Below, piece by piece: positions 24,163-35,703 of a stretch of DNA of 64,000 nt. Every line of letters starts with the position of its first letter. Position 1 is the first letter of the stretch. Position numbers and translations under genes: made by a program. The notes under the pieces were generated by a model that did no database searches, was not told the DNA's origin, and saw nothing but the letters and a program-made list of their open reading frames with translations. The stretch lies in NCBI GenBank assembly GCA_965153455.1, contig OZ234500.1, positions 12,418,557 to 12,482,556 on the forward strand, in the 5' to 3' direction. This DNA is from Sphagnum compactum. Lineage: Eukaryota > Bryophyta > Sphagnopsida > Sphagnales.

Positions 24163-25890
24163 TTGTCAATGGAAGAAGAGAAGAAAGGAGGGAAGAGTGT
24201 ACCTGACATGGCTGGCTCCCTCACAAACATTGTATACTATGCATCGGTAGCAAAGGGATCAATGATAGTGGCACACAACAACAGTGGAGCAACAGACCTA
24301 ACAAGCATTGCAGTTGAATGCTTGGAGAAAGTGCCTTGTTTTCACAGCAGGTTCACCTACTCCACCAATCAACGAATCTTCGCTTGCTTGATCGAAGGTG
24401 CATTCACTTATTGTGCAATTGTTGATGAATCCCTGGGCAATTGCCGAGCTTTTACTTTTCTGGAGCAGGTTAGGAATGCATTCAAGTTGCTGCTGCAAGA
24501 GCAGGGATTGAAGCTGGATGGGGAAGGACTTGAGGAGTCTCACTGTTTGGATCATCATTTTGGTCCTGTTTTGCACCGTCTCATTGAACCATTTGTTGGG
24601 GTTGTTCCATGGAAGGAAGAAAATGATCATGAGCAAAGGGAGAATTCACTCAGACATCAGAATGGAGACTACTATATTGACCATGACACATACAGAGAGC
24701 CTTCAATGTTGCCCGGAGGTTCCACATCTGATCACCACAACCATGTGCATGAGGGTGTGGCACAATGGGAAGAAGAGAATGCTTTACCTCACAGGAATTC
24801 AGAGAGACAGTATCACCTCTCACCTAAGTCATCACCCCTCACAGAGAAAGGAGGGAAAACCAGCAAAAACAAAGTTAATGATCAGGTAAGAACAAAGATT
24901 CTAGCACATTGACTCCTTGCATTCCACATTTTTGGCTTGATCAAGAAAGATTCTGGCATGGTGGTTGCTCACAGTCCATGTTTTTAGTTTGATCAAGAAA
25001 GATTCTAGCAAAGCACTTCCTGGCTCGCATTCCACATTTTTGGTTTGATCAAAAAAGATTCTAGCACAATGCTTGCTTGCTTGCGTTCCAGATTTCTGGT
25101 TTGATCAAGAAAGATTCTAGCACCATGTTTTCTTGTTTGCATTCCATATCCTTGGTTTGATCAAGAAAGATTCTAACACAGTGCTTGCTTGCTCACAGTC
25201 CACATTTTTGTTTTGATCAAGGAAGATCATGGCACCATTTTTGCTTTCTCACATTCCACATCTGGTTTGATGAAGAAAGATTCTAGCACAGTTCTTTGCT
25301 TGCTCACATTGTCGTGTTACCTATAATTGTTGTTGTGGAGATTTCTCTGCAACTTCATCAAGCTTGCTCACATTTCACATTCTTGGTTTCATTGAGAAAC
25401 GTTCTAACACAGTGCTTCCTTGCTTGTGTTCCACATTTTTGGTTTGATCATCCTCTTGACCAACAGTTGGTGAAACCATATAATAGAAACTCGAAGACCC
25501 ATATATGCAAGTACATTTTTGTCTGTTATTTGGCAGCAAAAACTTCCATTGAATCCAATCTTCCTGATGTACATTGACAGGGTTCCTTCTTTGTATATGA
25601 ATCTGGTGGTGCAGGTAGTTCTTAAGGAGATTATGCTGGAAAATGGTGTGAAAGCATTTGCCAAAGGTCATGATCTCGATGTTATGGTTGAAAGCAGATC
25701 TACACAAGGTTCAGGTCACAATTTGGAGAGAAGTAGCAGCACCAGCAGCAGTAGGCACAGAGGGCAACAACTCGCTCGCCGTACATGGTGGCGTAAAGTG
25801 AAGCTTGTGCTGGTGGTTGACATAGTTTTCTGCATCATTCTGTTTGTGATTTGGCTTGTCATTTGTAAGGGCTTTCACTGTGTGAGATAG
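24163..25890 (+). CDS. Phytolongin (longin-domain, SNARE-motif-lacking R-SNARE relative)
   Basis: Two exons: 24163-24885 and 25615-25890, joined at GATCAG|GTAAGA and TGCAG|GTAGTT, phase 0, giving about 332 residues. A second Met lies two codons in. Residues 15-135 form a longin domain (NIVYYASVAKGSMIVAH, then VDESLGNCRAFTFLEQVRNAF). A charged, low-complexity linker covers residues 150-240. Exon 2 carries the plant-specific PhyL region, in place of the SNARE coiled coil, and a C-terminal membrane anchor (LVLVVDIVFCIILFVIWLVI) with a few residues beyond. Phytolongins are plant VAMP7-like relatives on the secretory/Golgi route with proposed roles in trafficking. The frame is intact. The linker is longer than I would expect for the family and may include lineage-specific sequence. 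Confidence 0.88.
24912..25460 (+). repeat. Minisatellite in the phytolongin intron, unit about 60 bp
   Basis: About eight imperfect copies of a unit centred on TTGATCAAGAAAGATTCTAG, followed by CACAGTGCTTGCTTGCTCAC and ATTCCACATTTTTGG. The first copy overlaps the first bases after the donor, and the last lies about 150 bases before the acceptor. Copy-to-copy changes include loss of GATCAA in some units. Confidence 0.85.
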
Positions 25891-28800
25891 TCATGATGGT
25901 AACTTCTCATCTCGCCTGAGGCAGATGGATATAGATGTGGTGGTCGGGCATTAGATACGTATTCCCTCCCTCCACAGGCATTGGTTGAAGGGTTTGCCAT
26001 GTTGAACTAAACTTGAACCAAGATGCCCTCGGATGTGAAGTTCTCTTGTGTGGGAGATATATTACGCTTGACAAGCATTTCTCAAGGCTGCCATTCATCC
26101 TGAGTCATCCAGTAGTTGCTTACAGTCGCTAGGACATGACAGGTTATAGATGGCACCAATTAACAAACCAGTACATGCTCTTCTAGAATATCACATTTGC
26201 AGGTGGTCTGGTGTGCAAAGCTTCTCAGGACACTTATGGTAATTTGATGGATGTTACTCCTATCTTTCAAGGGCAGGAATTATGCTTGAATCACAACAGG
26301 ATTCCATGTGGCCCCAGACCTGACTTTCACACTCGAATGTGCAACTATGAAGCAAGAAGAATGTGTGTCATAGATTGTACACATATCATGTGTTCTCTGT
26401 TGCAAAATGTGGGATGCTTCTGTGTTGCAGATCAAAAGATGTTACATCATCAATGTTCTGTCCATGGAAGATTGCTGGCCAGGGGGTCTAACCCTTCTTA
26501 GAAGTTGGCCAGTAAAATTCAAACTTCCTTCTCTATAATACTATGTCAATAGATTCTCCTTTATGCTTCTATCAAAGCAGGAGTGCCAGAGTTTTGCAGG
26601 TCTCTCTGTCCACAAACTGTGGCAACAATCAGCTCTTTTTTTTCCACTTGAAAGATTTTGTTAAGGATTCAAGCAATTTGTAGATTAGAAAATGCTGAAC
26701 AGACCTAGGGTTTAGATCACGTTCCATTGTAGCATCATCAAGTTAAACAAAGGATTCTGCATTGAGTGCTCATGATGCTTGATGTCTCTGATCTCTGCAA
26801 TCTACATTGTGTTCTGGAAATGGTTACTGTCTTTGATCTCTGCAATTGTCACTGAACAGAGGAACCAATAAATTAAACAGATCTGAGTTTGAAGAAGCTC
26901 AAAAGCACATCTTTCTAGATCTATTCTAGATAGAAGATTGAAACTGCACAAGTTTCCAAACTAGACGGGGAACCTGATGATTAAGGCTCAAAAACAAGTA
27001 TCGACAATGAAAAAACAGAAGCTTGTGCATCCTTTGCAATTGGGATGCATAAGGGAGTGGGAATAAGAACTATTGACATAAAAATTGCAGGTCAGTGCAT
27101 TTCAAAATCATAGCAAGAAAAGAGATTGGTGGACCGGAAATACAAGAGAAGATTACATTGAAATTTGCACTAGAAATACAGTTCAAAGGCATGCAAAAGA
27201 TGCATGGAATGATGCCATCTACTGCATGATATGTCTTGATTCCGTGGACAAGCTAAAGAAGCAATTGCACATCATTTAAATGTGTCCAGGAGGTGCAGAG
27301 AGATCTTTTCACCCCAGTTTCTATCACATTAAACCTCTCTGAGATACAATTTGTAATTGACAAACTTATATAATTGATAAAACCATTTGGACTTCAAAGT
27401 GCCTGAAATGGGTGTCTTGGACTTCAAGCTTCCATATGGATTTGCCATCCAACAAATAGCAAAAATAAAACCATCAAGAAGTATTAGACGAACAATCATT
27501 GATAATTGTGCTCATCAATCTATATTGCACATCACACAATTTGTTTCAGGCCAAGCTACTAGTGATGACCACTTGCATAAGGCATTTGTCTCTTAAAAAG
27601 ATTTTCTGGCCAGCATTGTAAGTCTGGCAGCTACATAGGTAACTACTGTTTGCATTATTCACCTAGCTTTATTATTCAGGGAAAAGACAAAGGCTTGTGA
27701 AACCTATTGATTGGAAAATGGCATGCTGAATCTGTGTAGAATATTCAAGGCTTCTTGCCATAATCTCAATCTCAAAATTGTAAGAGAGTCTTGCCATAAT
27801 CTCAATGTTAAATGGAAGAAAGAGACCTGCCATAATCTCAATCTTGTAGTTTAATCTTACATCCAACAAAACAAGAGAGGAAGACACTTAGTTGCCGAAT
27901 ATTATGTACATTAATGCCATGAATGATTGAAACACGGAACCATTGACCATCCTTCCTCCCCATTGTTTTTCTAGACTTGTCCAAAGCGTGAAAGATTGCC
28001 TGCCATTATGCTCCCTTGTTTCCAATCTTAGCCACAATTGTTTCTATCCTAAATTCTTCTACTCATTTTACAGATTGTCAGCCAGTCTATTGAGCTGTTT
28101 TTGCCTCATTATGCTGACCCACTGAATCAAGAGATTAGAGTCATGATAATAGTAGATGGTTTTTGTTTACTTGGGTTGTTTCATTAGTTGCTTAAAATGT
28201 GGTCCCACTTGATTCAAGTAGACATCAAATGATCAAGAATTAAGAGTTATGAAAACTTTGGTTGTACTTTCATAATGTGTTTGATAATTTTCCAACTGAT
28301 AAACAACTTACATTTGCTTCATATAGCAAGAATTTTTTTGTTAATGAATTAGTGCAACAAACAGATCACTAAACAAAAGATCGAGACAGGAGAGACATAA
28401 GAGGGATTGGAAAGAAGATTAAGAATCAAAAAAGAGTCTGCCATCAAACTTTCCAAAAAACTATGGTCTGTGTAGAAAAAACAATCAGTGCAGGGACACA
28501 AATTCAAATGTTTGCCAAAAAAATCTAGATAATCAACTTCCATTCAGCCAATACATTGATTGATATGCAAGCTCTCAATCTTGTATAACATCAGGTGCTG
28601 GAGATTCTGATGGGGTGGAAACATGTCCAATCTGTTTTGTTCAAAAAGTTCTAGCTAATCCTGCTTGTCAGAGATAGATGCTCACAACCAACTCTCATGA
28701 AAGACAAGGAAATGTGTCCTCAAAATTCAGGAAATCTTTGTGTCCATTGAATCTGGTAACATCAAATAGAACCCAAACAAGGAGAAGGCTCTGCAGCAGA

Positions 28801-29040
28801 GCCAGGTGAAGAACAAAATGAAATCAGTTGCTAGTGTTTTTTTAAGACAAAGTGTTTTTCTTGTGTTTTGAGAGAGAGAGAGGAAGTGTTCTTTGAGATC
28901 TTGGAAGAGGATTTTGTTATGCACATCCTCCTCCCCCTCCTCTGCTCATCTTCCCTTTCCCATTTCCCTTCACAAACCAAAAGTTCATGAGGTATGAACT
29001 TTTAGCATACAAGCAAACTCAATTCACTTTCCAGATCATC
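25891..29040. other. Intergenic, no convincing gene
   Basis: The first few hundred bases are likely the phytolongin 3' UTR. A small three-copy repeat built on TGCCATAATCTCAAT lies at 27755-27845. Short open frames (for example 27085-27279) have no recognisable domains. Confidence 0.45.
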
Positions 29041-30603
29041 TCAGGAGTGAATGGATTTGTGTTGTACATGACAAAGCAAAAACTTCTCCAGGGAGTTTTG
29101 CAATTGCTGTTTGAATCCTGACACTCTATCAGAAGAACTAGTACCCACACTGCCGAGTATAGTTTGTCGGATCTGAGAAAAGATTGCAAAATGGGAGCTT
29201 TTGGCAAACGCTTGATCAAACTGATTTCCATGGGTAGCATGGAAGTTGTCTAATTCCAGGGAGAAGTCATCCATGTTGTCAATCCAGCCCTTGAGATGCA
29301 GAGCTTTGCAATAAACAATCACATGTGCAAGCCTGATGCTGAAGGGAAGATATCTGCCATGATCTCTGAGTGTGATTGAATTAGATGATGATCGAGGAAG
29401 AGACAAGTTGAAGGCAGTTTTGTCCGATGGTTTGTTTGAATGATCTTCAGTTTTGACATGCAATTCCCATGAAGCAAGTTTGCGCAACATTGTTGTCTCC
29501 AATTTTGTGGGTATCTCCCACATCTTGCACAAGAATTTGAGTGTGAAGATTGCTGCCCGCTCTAAGTTGTAGCGCCCATACAACGTCATGAAGTTTGTAT
29601 TGGTAATGGTGACGGCTGCCCTTTTGCTCAACGTCAAGGATATGGCATGTATGATTTGAGCTGTCTGCTGGATGTTCGCAATTGTTTTGATTACCTCGGC
29701 GGATGCCCAGAGCGCCTTGTGATCCAATTCATTCAGACATCTCCTTGTATAAGTCTCCTTATGTGATTGAATGTCACGGCTATGGTGATGATCGTGGATC
29801 ATTTGTTGTTGCCATGAATCTTCTTCTTCTTCTTCTTCTTCTTCTTCTGCTGCTTCCGGCTTGCCTCCTATCTCATTGTTGTTGTTGCTCAAACTGTCTG
29901 ATGGGACCGTGATGAAGTGCTCATCAGCGTGTTGGGACAATGCTGGTAGATTTGGAAGCAGGAAACCGCTGCGCTTGTTCAGAAAGTTGGTCCACAAATG
30001 CTCACCAGTGGGGTCCTTACCTTTGTCTGTTACAAGTACAATCTGGACTGGAATTTCGTTCTTTTGCAAGATGGCCCTCAGACAGGCCCACTCGGACTCG
30101 GTACTTTCAGACACCACAGAGTACAAAAGCCATACCACGTGAACCCTAGTACTACAACTACTCACATATTCGTTCAAGTTTTGGCAACTTTTCCGATTCT
30201 TGCAGTCTTTCCCCAGCTCCACCGCAAACCACGATGAGAAGCTCGACGTCGAGTTCCTGTCTGCAAGGAAGTTGCTAATCTGTTCCAGCTGCCCTTTGCC
30301 ACCGAGCCCTCTGCTTGCATGGATGTAGAGTGGAAGACAGGGATGCTTCCACTCTTTGTAGATATCCATCGCCGCCTCGGAACCCAAAACTCCCACATCG
30401 GACCGCTCATTGTTGTTGTCAAACATGTCGTGGGTGGTGGCACTGGCGGTGGTCATGCAGCAGCAAAGACGCTTCATGAATGCGTTTTCTTCTAATTGTG
30501 TGACACTGTCACTTCTTCCCACCATAAGGACTCGGGTGACGCTTCCAGAAACCTGATCATTGTCGGATCGATTCCTTGCAGCACTAAGAAACGCTTGGTA
30601 CAT
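29041..30603 (-). CDS. GTPase-like protein with degenerate nucleotide-binding motifs (putative pseudo-GTPase)
   Basis: An uninterrupted frame of about 520 residues from Met at 30603 (MYQAFLSAARNRSD). An in-frame extension to 30648 exists, but an AG at the GATCAG|GTGTGTGAGG junction suggests an upstream coding exon. I recognise a P-loop-GTPase-like layout: a beta strand RVLMVGRSDS where the Walker A should be, without GKS/T; PLYIHASRGLGGKGQ where DxxG is expected; VHVVWLLYSVVSEST, resembling the strand before G4 in TRAFAC-type GTPases; then VQIVLVTDKGKD in place of NKxD. Residues 265-290 include a run of nine or so Glu from a GAA/GAG repeat. The C-terminal third is helical (ALWASAEVIKTIANIQQTAQ) and reminiscent of DUF697-type regions. 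No close family could be named. Binding or hydrolysis of GTP is doubtful; a scaffold role is only inference. Confidence 0.6.
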   Translation of the reverse strand: MYQAFLSAARNRSDNDQVSGSVTRVLMVGRSDSVTQLEENAFMKRLCCCMTTASATTHDMFDNNNERSDVGVLGSEAAMDIYKEWKHPCLPLYIHASRGLGGKGQLEQISNFLADRNSTSSFSSWFAVELGKDCKNRKSCQNLNEYVSSCSTRVHVVWLLYSVVSESTESEWACLRAILQKNEIPVQIVLVTDKGKDPTGEHLWTNFLNKRSGFLLPNLPALSQHADEHFITVPSDSLSNNNNEIGGKPEAAEEEEEEEEEDSWQQQMIHDHHHSRDIQSHKETYTRRCLNELDHKALWASAEVIKTIANIQQTAQIIHAISLTLSKRAAVTITNTNFMTLYGRYNLERAAIFTLKFLCKMWEIPTKLETTMLRKLASWELHVKTEDHSNKPSDKTAFNLSLPRSSSNSITLRDHGRYLPFSIRLAHVIVYCKALHLKGWIDNMDDFSLELDNFHATHGNQFDQAFAKSSHFAIFSQIRQTILGSVGTSSSDRVSGFKQQLQNSLEKFLLCHVQHKSIHS

Positions 30604-30649
30604 GCTTCTTTCCTCACACACCTGATCACACAAACAAAAACAAACCACA

Positions 30650-33600
30650 ATTCAGACCTACTCTACCTGATCAATCTCAAAATTCTACTCCTCTGAAAAT
30701 CATACCTGCTAAAGGCATTGCACCAGCAACAAGACAGTAGATACAAAAACCGAGAGGATTCATTCTAGAAATCAAGGTACAATCTTCTGCATGCCAATCC
30801 AGGACCAAAGAAAAATCAGGAGGAAGTTCTCTTCTAGATCTAGTCTAACACTCCTTTCATATCATAAGGAATCATAATATCTGAGCAGGTCCACCAACAT
30901 GAAAGATGAATGTAAGGACCTTTCATGTTGACAATTGTGTGTGATTTACCAACTTCAGGGATGCATCTACAGTAGTAGTAGTTGATCATCAAAGCAAAAC
31001 AGTTAAAACTTTCAGTCTGAAACTCATCAATGCCATCTTTAATGAATTTTCATGTTGGTGGTTTGCACTCATGTTGATGGAGTTTCTTGGTACAAACAAC
31101 CATAACCCATATCAGAGAGCTACACAATAATTTTCAAGCTAGGTGTTTAAATGCTTTGCCCACGTACACCAAGAAAATGCATCAAGACAGAAAATACATC
31201 AAGACTAATACCTGTCACGTGGGTGAATCCTGGAGGGAGAATGGATTCTTGGATTAGTTAGAAACATAGCGAACTTGGACTAGAAACAATCTTTCCAATT
31301 GGTCTTCCATCTTCACACTTGACCTCTTCTGGTTACGATTATGATCTCCAACCTAACCTTTTATTTAACAGAGCAATTCAGATGCAACCATGTGTGTTTG
31401 AGTCAACTGTGATCCTTTTCATGATGGGTTGACTTGTGCCAAAACTATCTTACTTTGCTGAACTCTTCAGGATATCCATACTTGATAACTTAATTACCTC
31501 TTCCAAAAGCTTTCTTCTGCCGTGAAATATGAGCTATTTGTCAATCACATAATCTGCAATAACACAGGGGTGATCTGCAAAGTGAAATTGAGCAAGAGCC
31601 TCAAGTTCTCTTGACAAGTGCACGACTCTACAGTTTTGTACATTCAATCTACCACCAAAATTGGAACCATCTGTCCAACTAGTACTCAAACTACCATGTG
31701 AATTGATTTTCTTCTTATTTCAATGCTTGTGATTTGGTTTTTAGCAGTGAAAAGGACTCGTCCAAAACAAGTGAAATGTAACAAATACTCCCAGTCCTCA
31801 AACCAATTGTGGAAGTATCTGTTGCAAGCAGTTTGGGGTTTAATTATGTATGGCACAAATGAAGGAAAATCTCGGAGTTGTGGAGTTAAATTGAAACTCG
31901 CCTGTTGTGGAACCCTGGGAATTGTAGCATGAAGATCATCATCATCATCAACTTGAGAGTTGTCGCTGATATCCAACACCCACCCAGACCAACACAACAC
32001 CAGATGTGCACAAAACTAAATTAGAATTTCTTACTTTAAAGCACCTGGATAATATAGAGCCCACCTTCAAGGTTTCAGCTTTTTTAGGCAGTTAGAATTC
32101 TAGATGTGATTTAACTCCGTTTTCCATTTTACTCACTATTGGGCATCTCCAAACAAATTTATATTCATTCTCTGATAATGACTCAAACACCTCAAAAATC
32201 TGTGGATGGTTTTTGGTATCAGAATCAAATCACAAGAAGAAACAAATCAAACATTGGATTCTAGAAGCTTTTGAAAACAACTTCAGGGCAGTTGAATTAT
32301 GATATTTGGCAAAGCAAATACTGAGATTGAATCCCCCTGGACCAAACAATGGCTACTGGGATGACAGCTTATGGCTTGTTGGAACAGCTGAAATAAATTT
32401 CTGGTCCTGATCTTGTCAAAATAGTAGCCATACACACACGAGTAACATGCAAAACATACATTTGTTGAATTTCTTGTTCATAGATGAAAAAGCATCGTCA
32501 GATGATTTACCCAGCTTCCGGATCCTTCCACATGATACTATAAGGACATTCATTGTTGGATAATAATTGCTCAGACGTGTGGAGGCGAGTCATTCCCAAG
32601 TCCCTTGGTTTCGCAAGCTTCAGCATTCTGAAACTATGAGAGAACTTTTGGTTGGCTTCTTCTTCACAGAGTGGTCTGATCTCTCAATAGCTTTAAAACT
32701 GATCATGCGCAAAAGATAGTGAGGACACTCATCCAGCTGATGATGGCAAGGTTACTAGTAGGTGGTCAGAAGTCTAGTTCTTTGATACCAAACATGAAAA
32801 GCATGCTTCCCATCCCCTCCCCCTTAGAACAAACCTAGAGCGCATAGTTACAATTGAGCAATTGAGTTGCAACAAAACTTCCAACTTTGCAAAGGCTTTT
32901 TGCCACAAGACCTTGAACATGACTCTTCTTCATTCACTGGAGAACAAAAAGAAAGGAAAAGGAAAAGATACCCTACGAGTTGCTTGCGTTTTTGCGTGTT
33001 TTGCTGTTTGCGTTTGTTTGCTGGCTGATTTTAGATTCTCCATCGTTGCTGACTTCGCTATTTTTGGAATTTCTATCATGAGCTTCCCACTAGGGAATGA
33101 TCTAATGAGCCAATGTACCCCTGATTTCTGGTTTAGTGTAGGGTACAGCCTAGTGCCCATTCTGCTGCGTAATATCAGCCAGCAGGGGTGCCTGACTGAG
33201 CACCCCCTGCTTTTGGAGATGGGGTTTTATCTTGAGACCCATTGAGGATATGAGGCACCCACAGCCTTGGCTGAACTATTACCTACACGAGTACCATGGT
33301 TAAAACTAAAACCCCCAAATCAAATTTGGGTTGCTTCTAAACATGTAAGGACCATGTTTCACTTTCCAATTTCAAGATTTGGGATTTTTTCTTTCTTTTT
33401 TTTTAATGCATAATAGGCATAATATTCCTTCTCCTATCCCTCGTGATCTATCTTATGTATGTTGAGGTTCATGATAACCTTGTTGTTGTGCTTTAGGATG
33501 GGTAAAGTCCAACATTACCCTACACTTTTACACCCCTTGGTGGATTTTTTTCTCTTTGGCTTGTCATCTTTTCCAAGCTATGAATAGGGACTCAAACAAG

Positions 33601-33930
33601 TGGGGTGCGTTTCTTTAAAGGGGGATAATGGTTTGGTCCTCAATTTGTCACCAATATGCAAAGTGAACCACTTTGAGGCGTTTTATGCGGAGGTAATGAC
33701 CAGTGTTGTGCAGCTCCGTGCTTTGGGCTGGACATGCATAGGCAATGTCATATTGTCCAGAGACTGGGCGCATGCATGATAATCTTCCTTCTCCTCTCCC
33801 TCGGATATCACCTAATTGACGGGCTTGGTTGGGTGGAGATGCTCTTAATTTGCTGTTTTTTCATCCTTTGGAAGAATGGTCTACCGTGCCACCATGGGAC
33901 AATTAAATTAAGGTTGGGATGGGAAGTGGC
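30650..33930. other. Intergenic or 5' region of the GTPase-like gene, nothing recognised
   Basis: The part next to 30603 should contain the promoter and any 5' exons of the minus-strand gene, but none could be defined. The remaining open frames up to 127 codons show no family resemblance. Confidence 0.4.
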
Positions 33931-35703
33931 GCTTGGGGTGGGATGGGAATGGGGGGGGGGGGCTTGGGATTATCCCTTCCGTAGGGGGTTGTTTTTAAAA
34001 GATTTGGGGGAATGTTTTAGTCAAGTAGGGTAGTGATTTTTTCAAGTTGCAAAGGGGGTTGTTTTTTTCGGGTGGGGTGACGAGGGATTAACTATTCGTA
34101 GGGGTTAGGGGTCAAACTTAATTATTATTTATTTAACCTCAAAAGTTATATTTGTATTTCAAATTATTTTTTGAGAAAAATCAAATGAAAAATATAACCT
34201 CAAGATTTATTTGAATATATATATATATATATATATACGACAAATGCCTAATGTTTTAAAAACCAATTCCAAGGTTTTTATTTTTATTTTACTAAAAAAG
34301 AATATTGGGTGGCGCTATCACCTGTGGATTTTCTTTTTCTTTTTGTGGGGACCAAGTGGAAAGAAAACAGAATATCTATTATTTTAAATAATAGATATTC
34401 TATTTGTGATAAAATAGTCATCATGATATTGAACATGCAATCTAAAAAAAATCTCGACACACAATAGTCCATGTATGGAAGCTTCTATGTGTGCGAGTAT
34501 CTGTATCCACCAATGTTTCAAAAACAATTTTTGTTGTGTCATGAAAAAAAGCCATTACACCGAAAAATAAAAATTGAGGCCCATGTTATAACTAATCAAT
34601 AGTTATCACAATAGGTACACACACCTTTATGAAATGGTATTAACCCAAGTTTAAAATGGTGACCATTAGTTTTGAAAAATAAAGATAATGTAACACGTCC
34701 CACCTATTGCATTCCATGCAACAAAAATTGCTTAAATCTATAGAAAAAAATGGCAAAGACGTGCACCCTTTGGAAGTGAAGGGGATATATATAATTTTTA
34801 AATATATATATTTTAATTTATTTTTCTATAGTAGTTAAAATTGTTTACATAATGGACGTTACAAGCTTTGGGACATTGCTTTATTCTGCATGGAGGTCCA
34901 ATAACTTTTTAAAACTTCAATTCACACATCTAAAGCTTTTTAAGTCACTCAAAATGGATAAAAAATTGAACAAGTTGTAGGGTTTGGAAGTGGAGGCGTA
35001 AATTGTGTTTTATTTTCTCCTTGGGAAACCTCATTCTCTTCTTACTTTTTTTCTTACTATTTATCCCATACCATTTGCCAAAGTTCAAATTTCATCAACA
35101 ATAATAATATAAATGTTCTATTACACCTTATACCTATCATTCATTTTTAAAAAGTGTTCATGACTCTTTTTTAAATATGGTAGCTAGTTACTTTTCTTTC
35201 TTTTCCAACTCTATCGAATTAGGGATTTCTCTTAACTTCCAGAATTGAGATACAAACTTTCACATTTAAATAAATATATTTGAAATTAATGTATAAATGT
35301 TTTGTTTCAAAATACGAATTTTCAAAATTGAAATATGAATTGTTTTCAAGTTCATGTCACTTGTTTCAAATTCCAATTGAAGTTTTTAAAAAATTGGGGG
35401 TAATGGTTGTGATTGGCATATTCCATTACATCTCACATTGTGATCATTGTATTTGTTTTGTCATGGAACAAGGGTGTCACAATAGATTTGTTCTGTCAAG
35501 GACAAAGGTTGTTGAGAATATCAATACCAAAACAAAGTTTTTTTTTTAATAAATAATATTGCCAAATGGCAAAATTTCACCATAAAACCATGTTGATAAA
35601 ACCCTTAATGTGTTCACAATATATAATTAATCTACCCATATTTAATGTATAATAAACTCCTAATAAAATTTTAAATTATACCTTGAATGCAACCCTAGTA
35701 CAC
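33931..35703. other. Low-complexity AT-rich DNA with simple repeats
   Basis: Contains a run of 12 G at 33951-33962 and an AT dinucleotide run at about 34216-34238. A frame at 35400-35545 includes GCHNRFVLSRTKVVENINTK, which faintly resembles the N-terminal part of OTU domains in Helentrons and may belong to the element described from 38.76 kb, separated by the intervening insertion. Confidence 0.35.

Noticed and set aside
24298-24636. Minus-strand 112-codon frame across phytolongin exon 1
   Set aside because: Antisense shadow of a well-supported longin domain.
27755-27845. Short spaced repeat (TGCCATAATCTCAAT) considered as a CRISPR-like array
   Set aside because: Only three imperfect copies in plant nuclear DNA with similar, not unique, spacers; an ordinary small tandem repeat.
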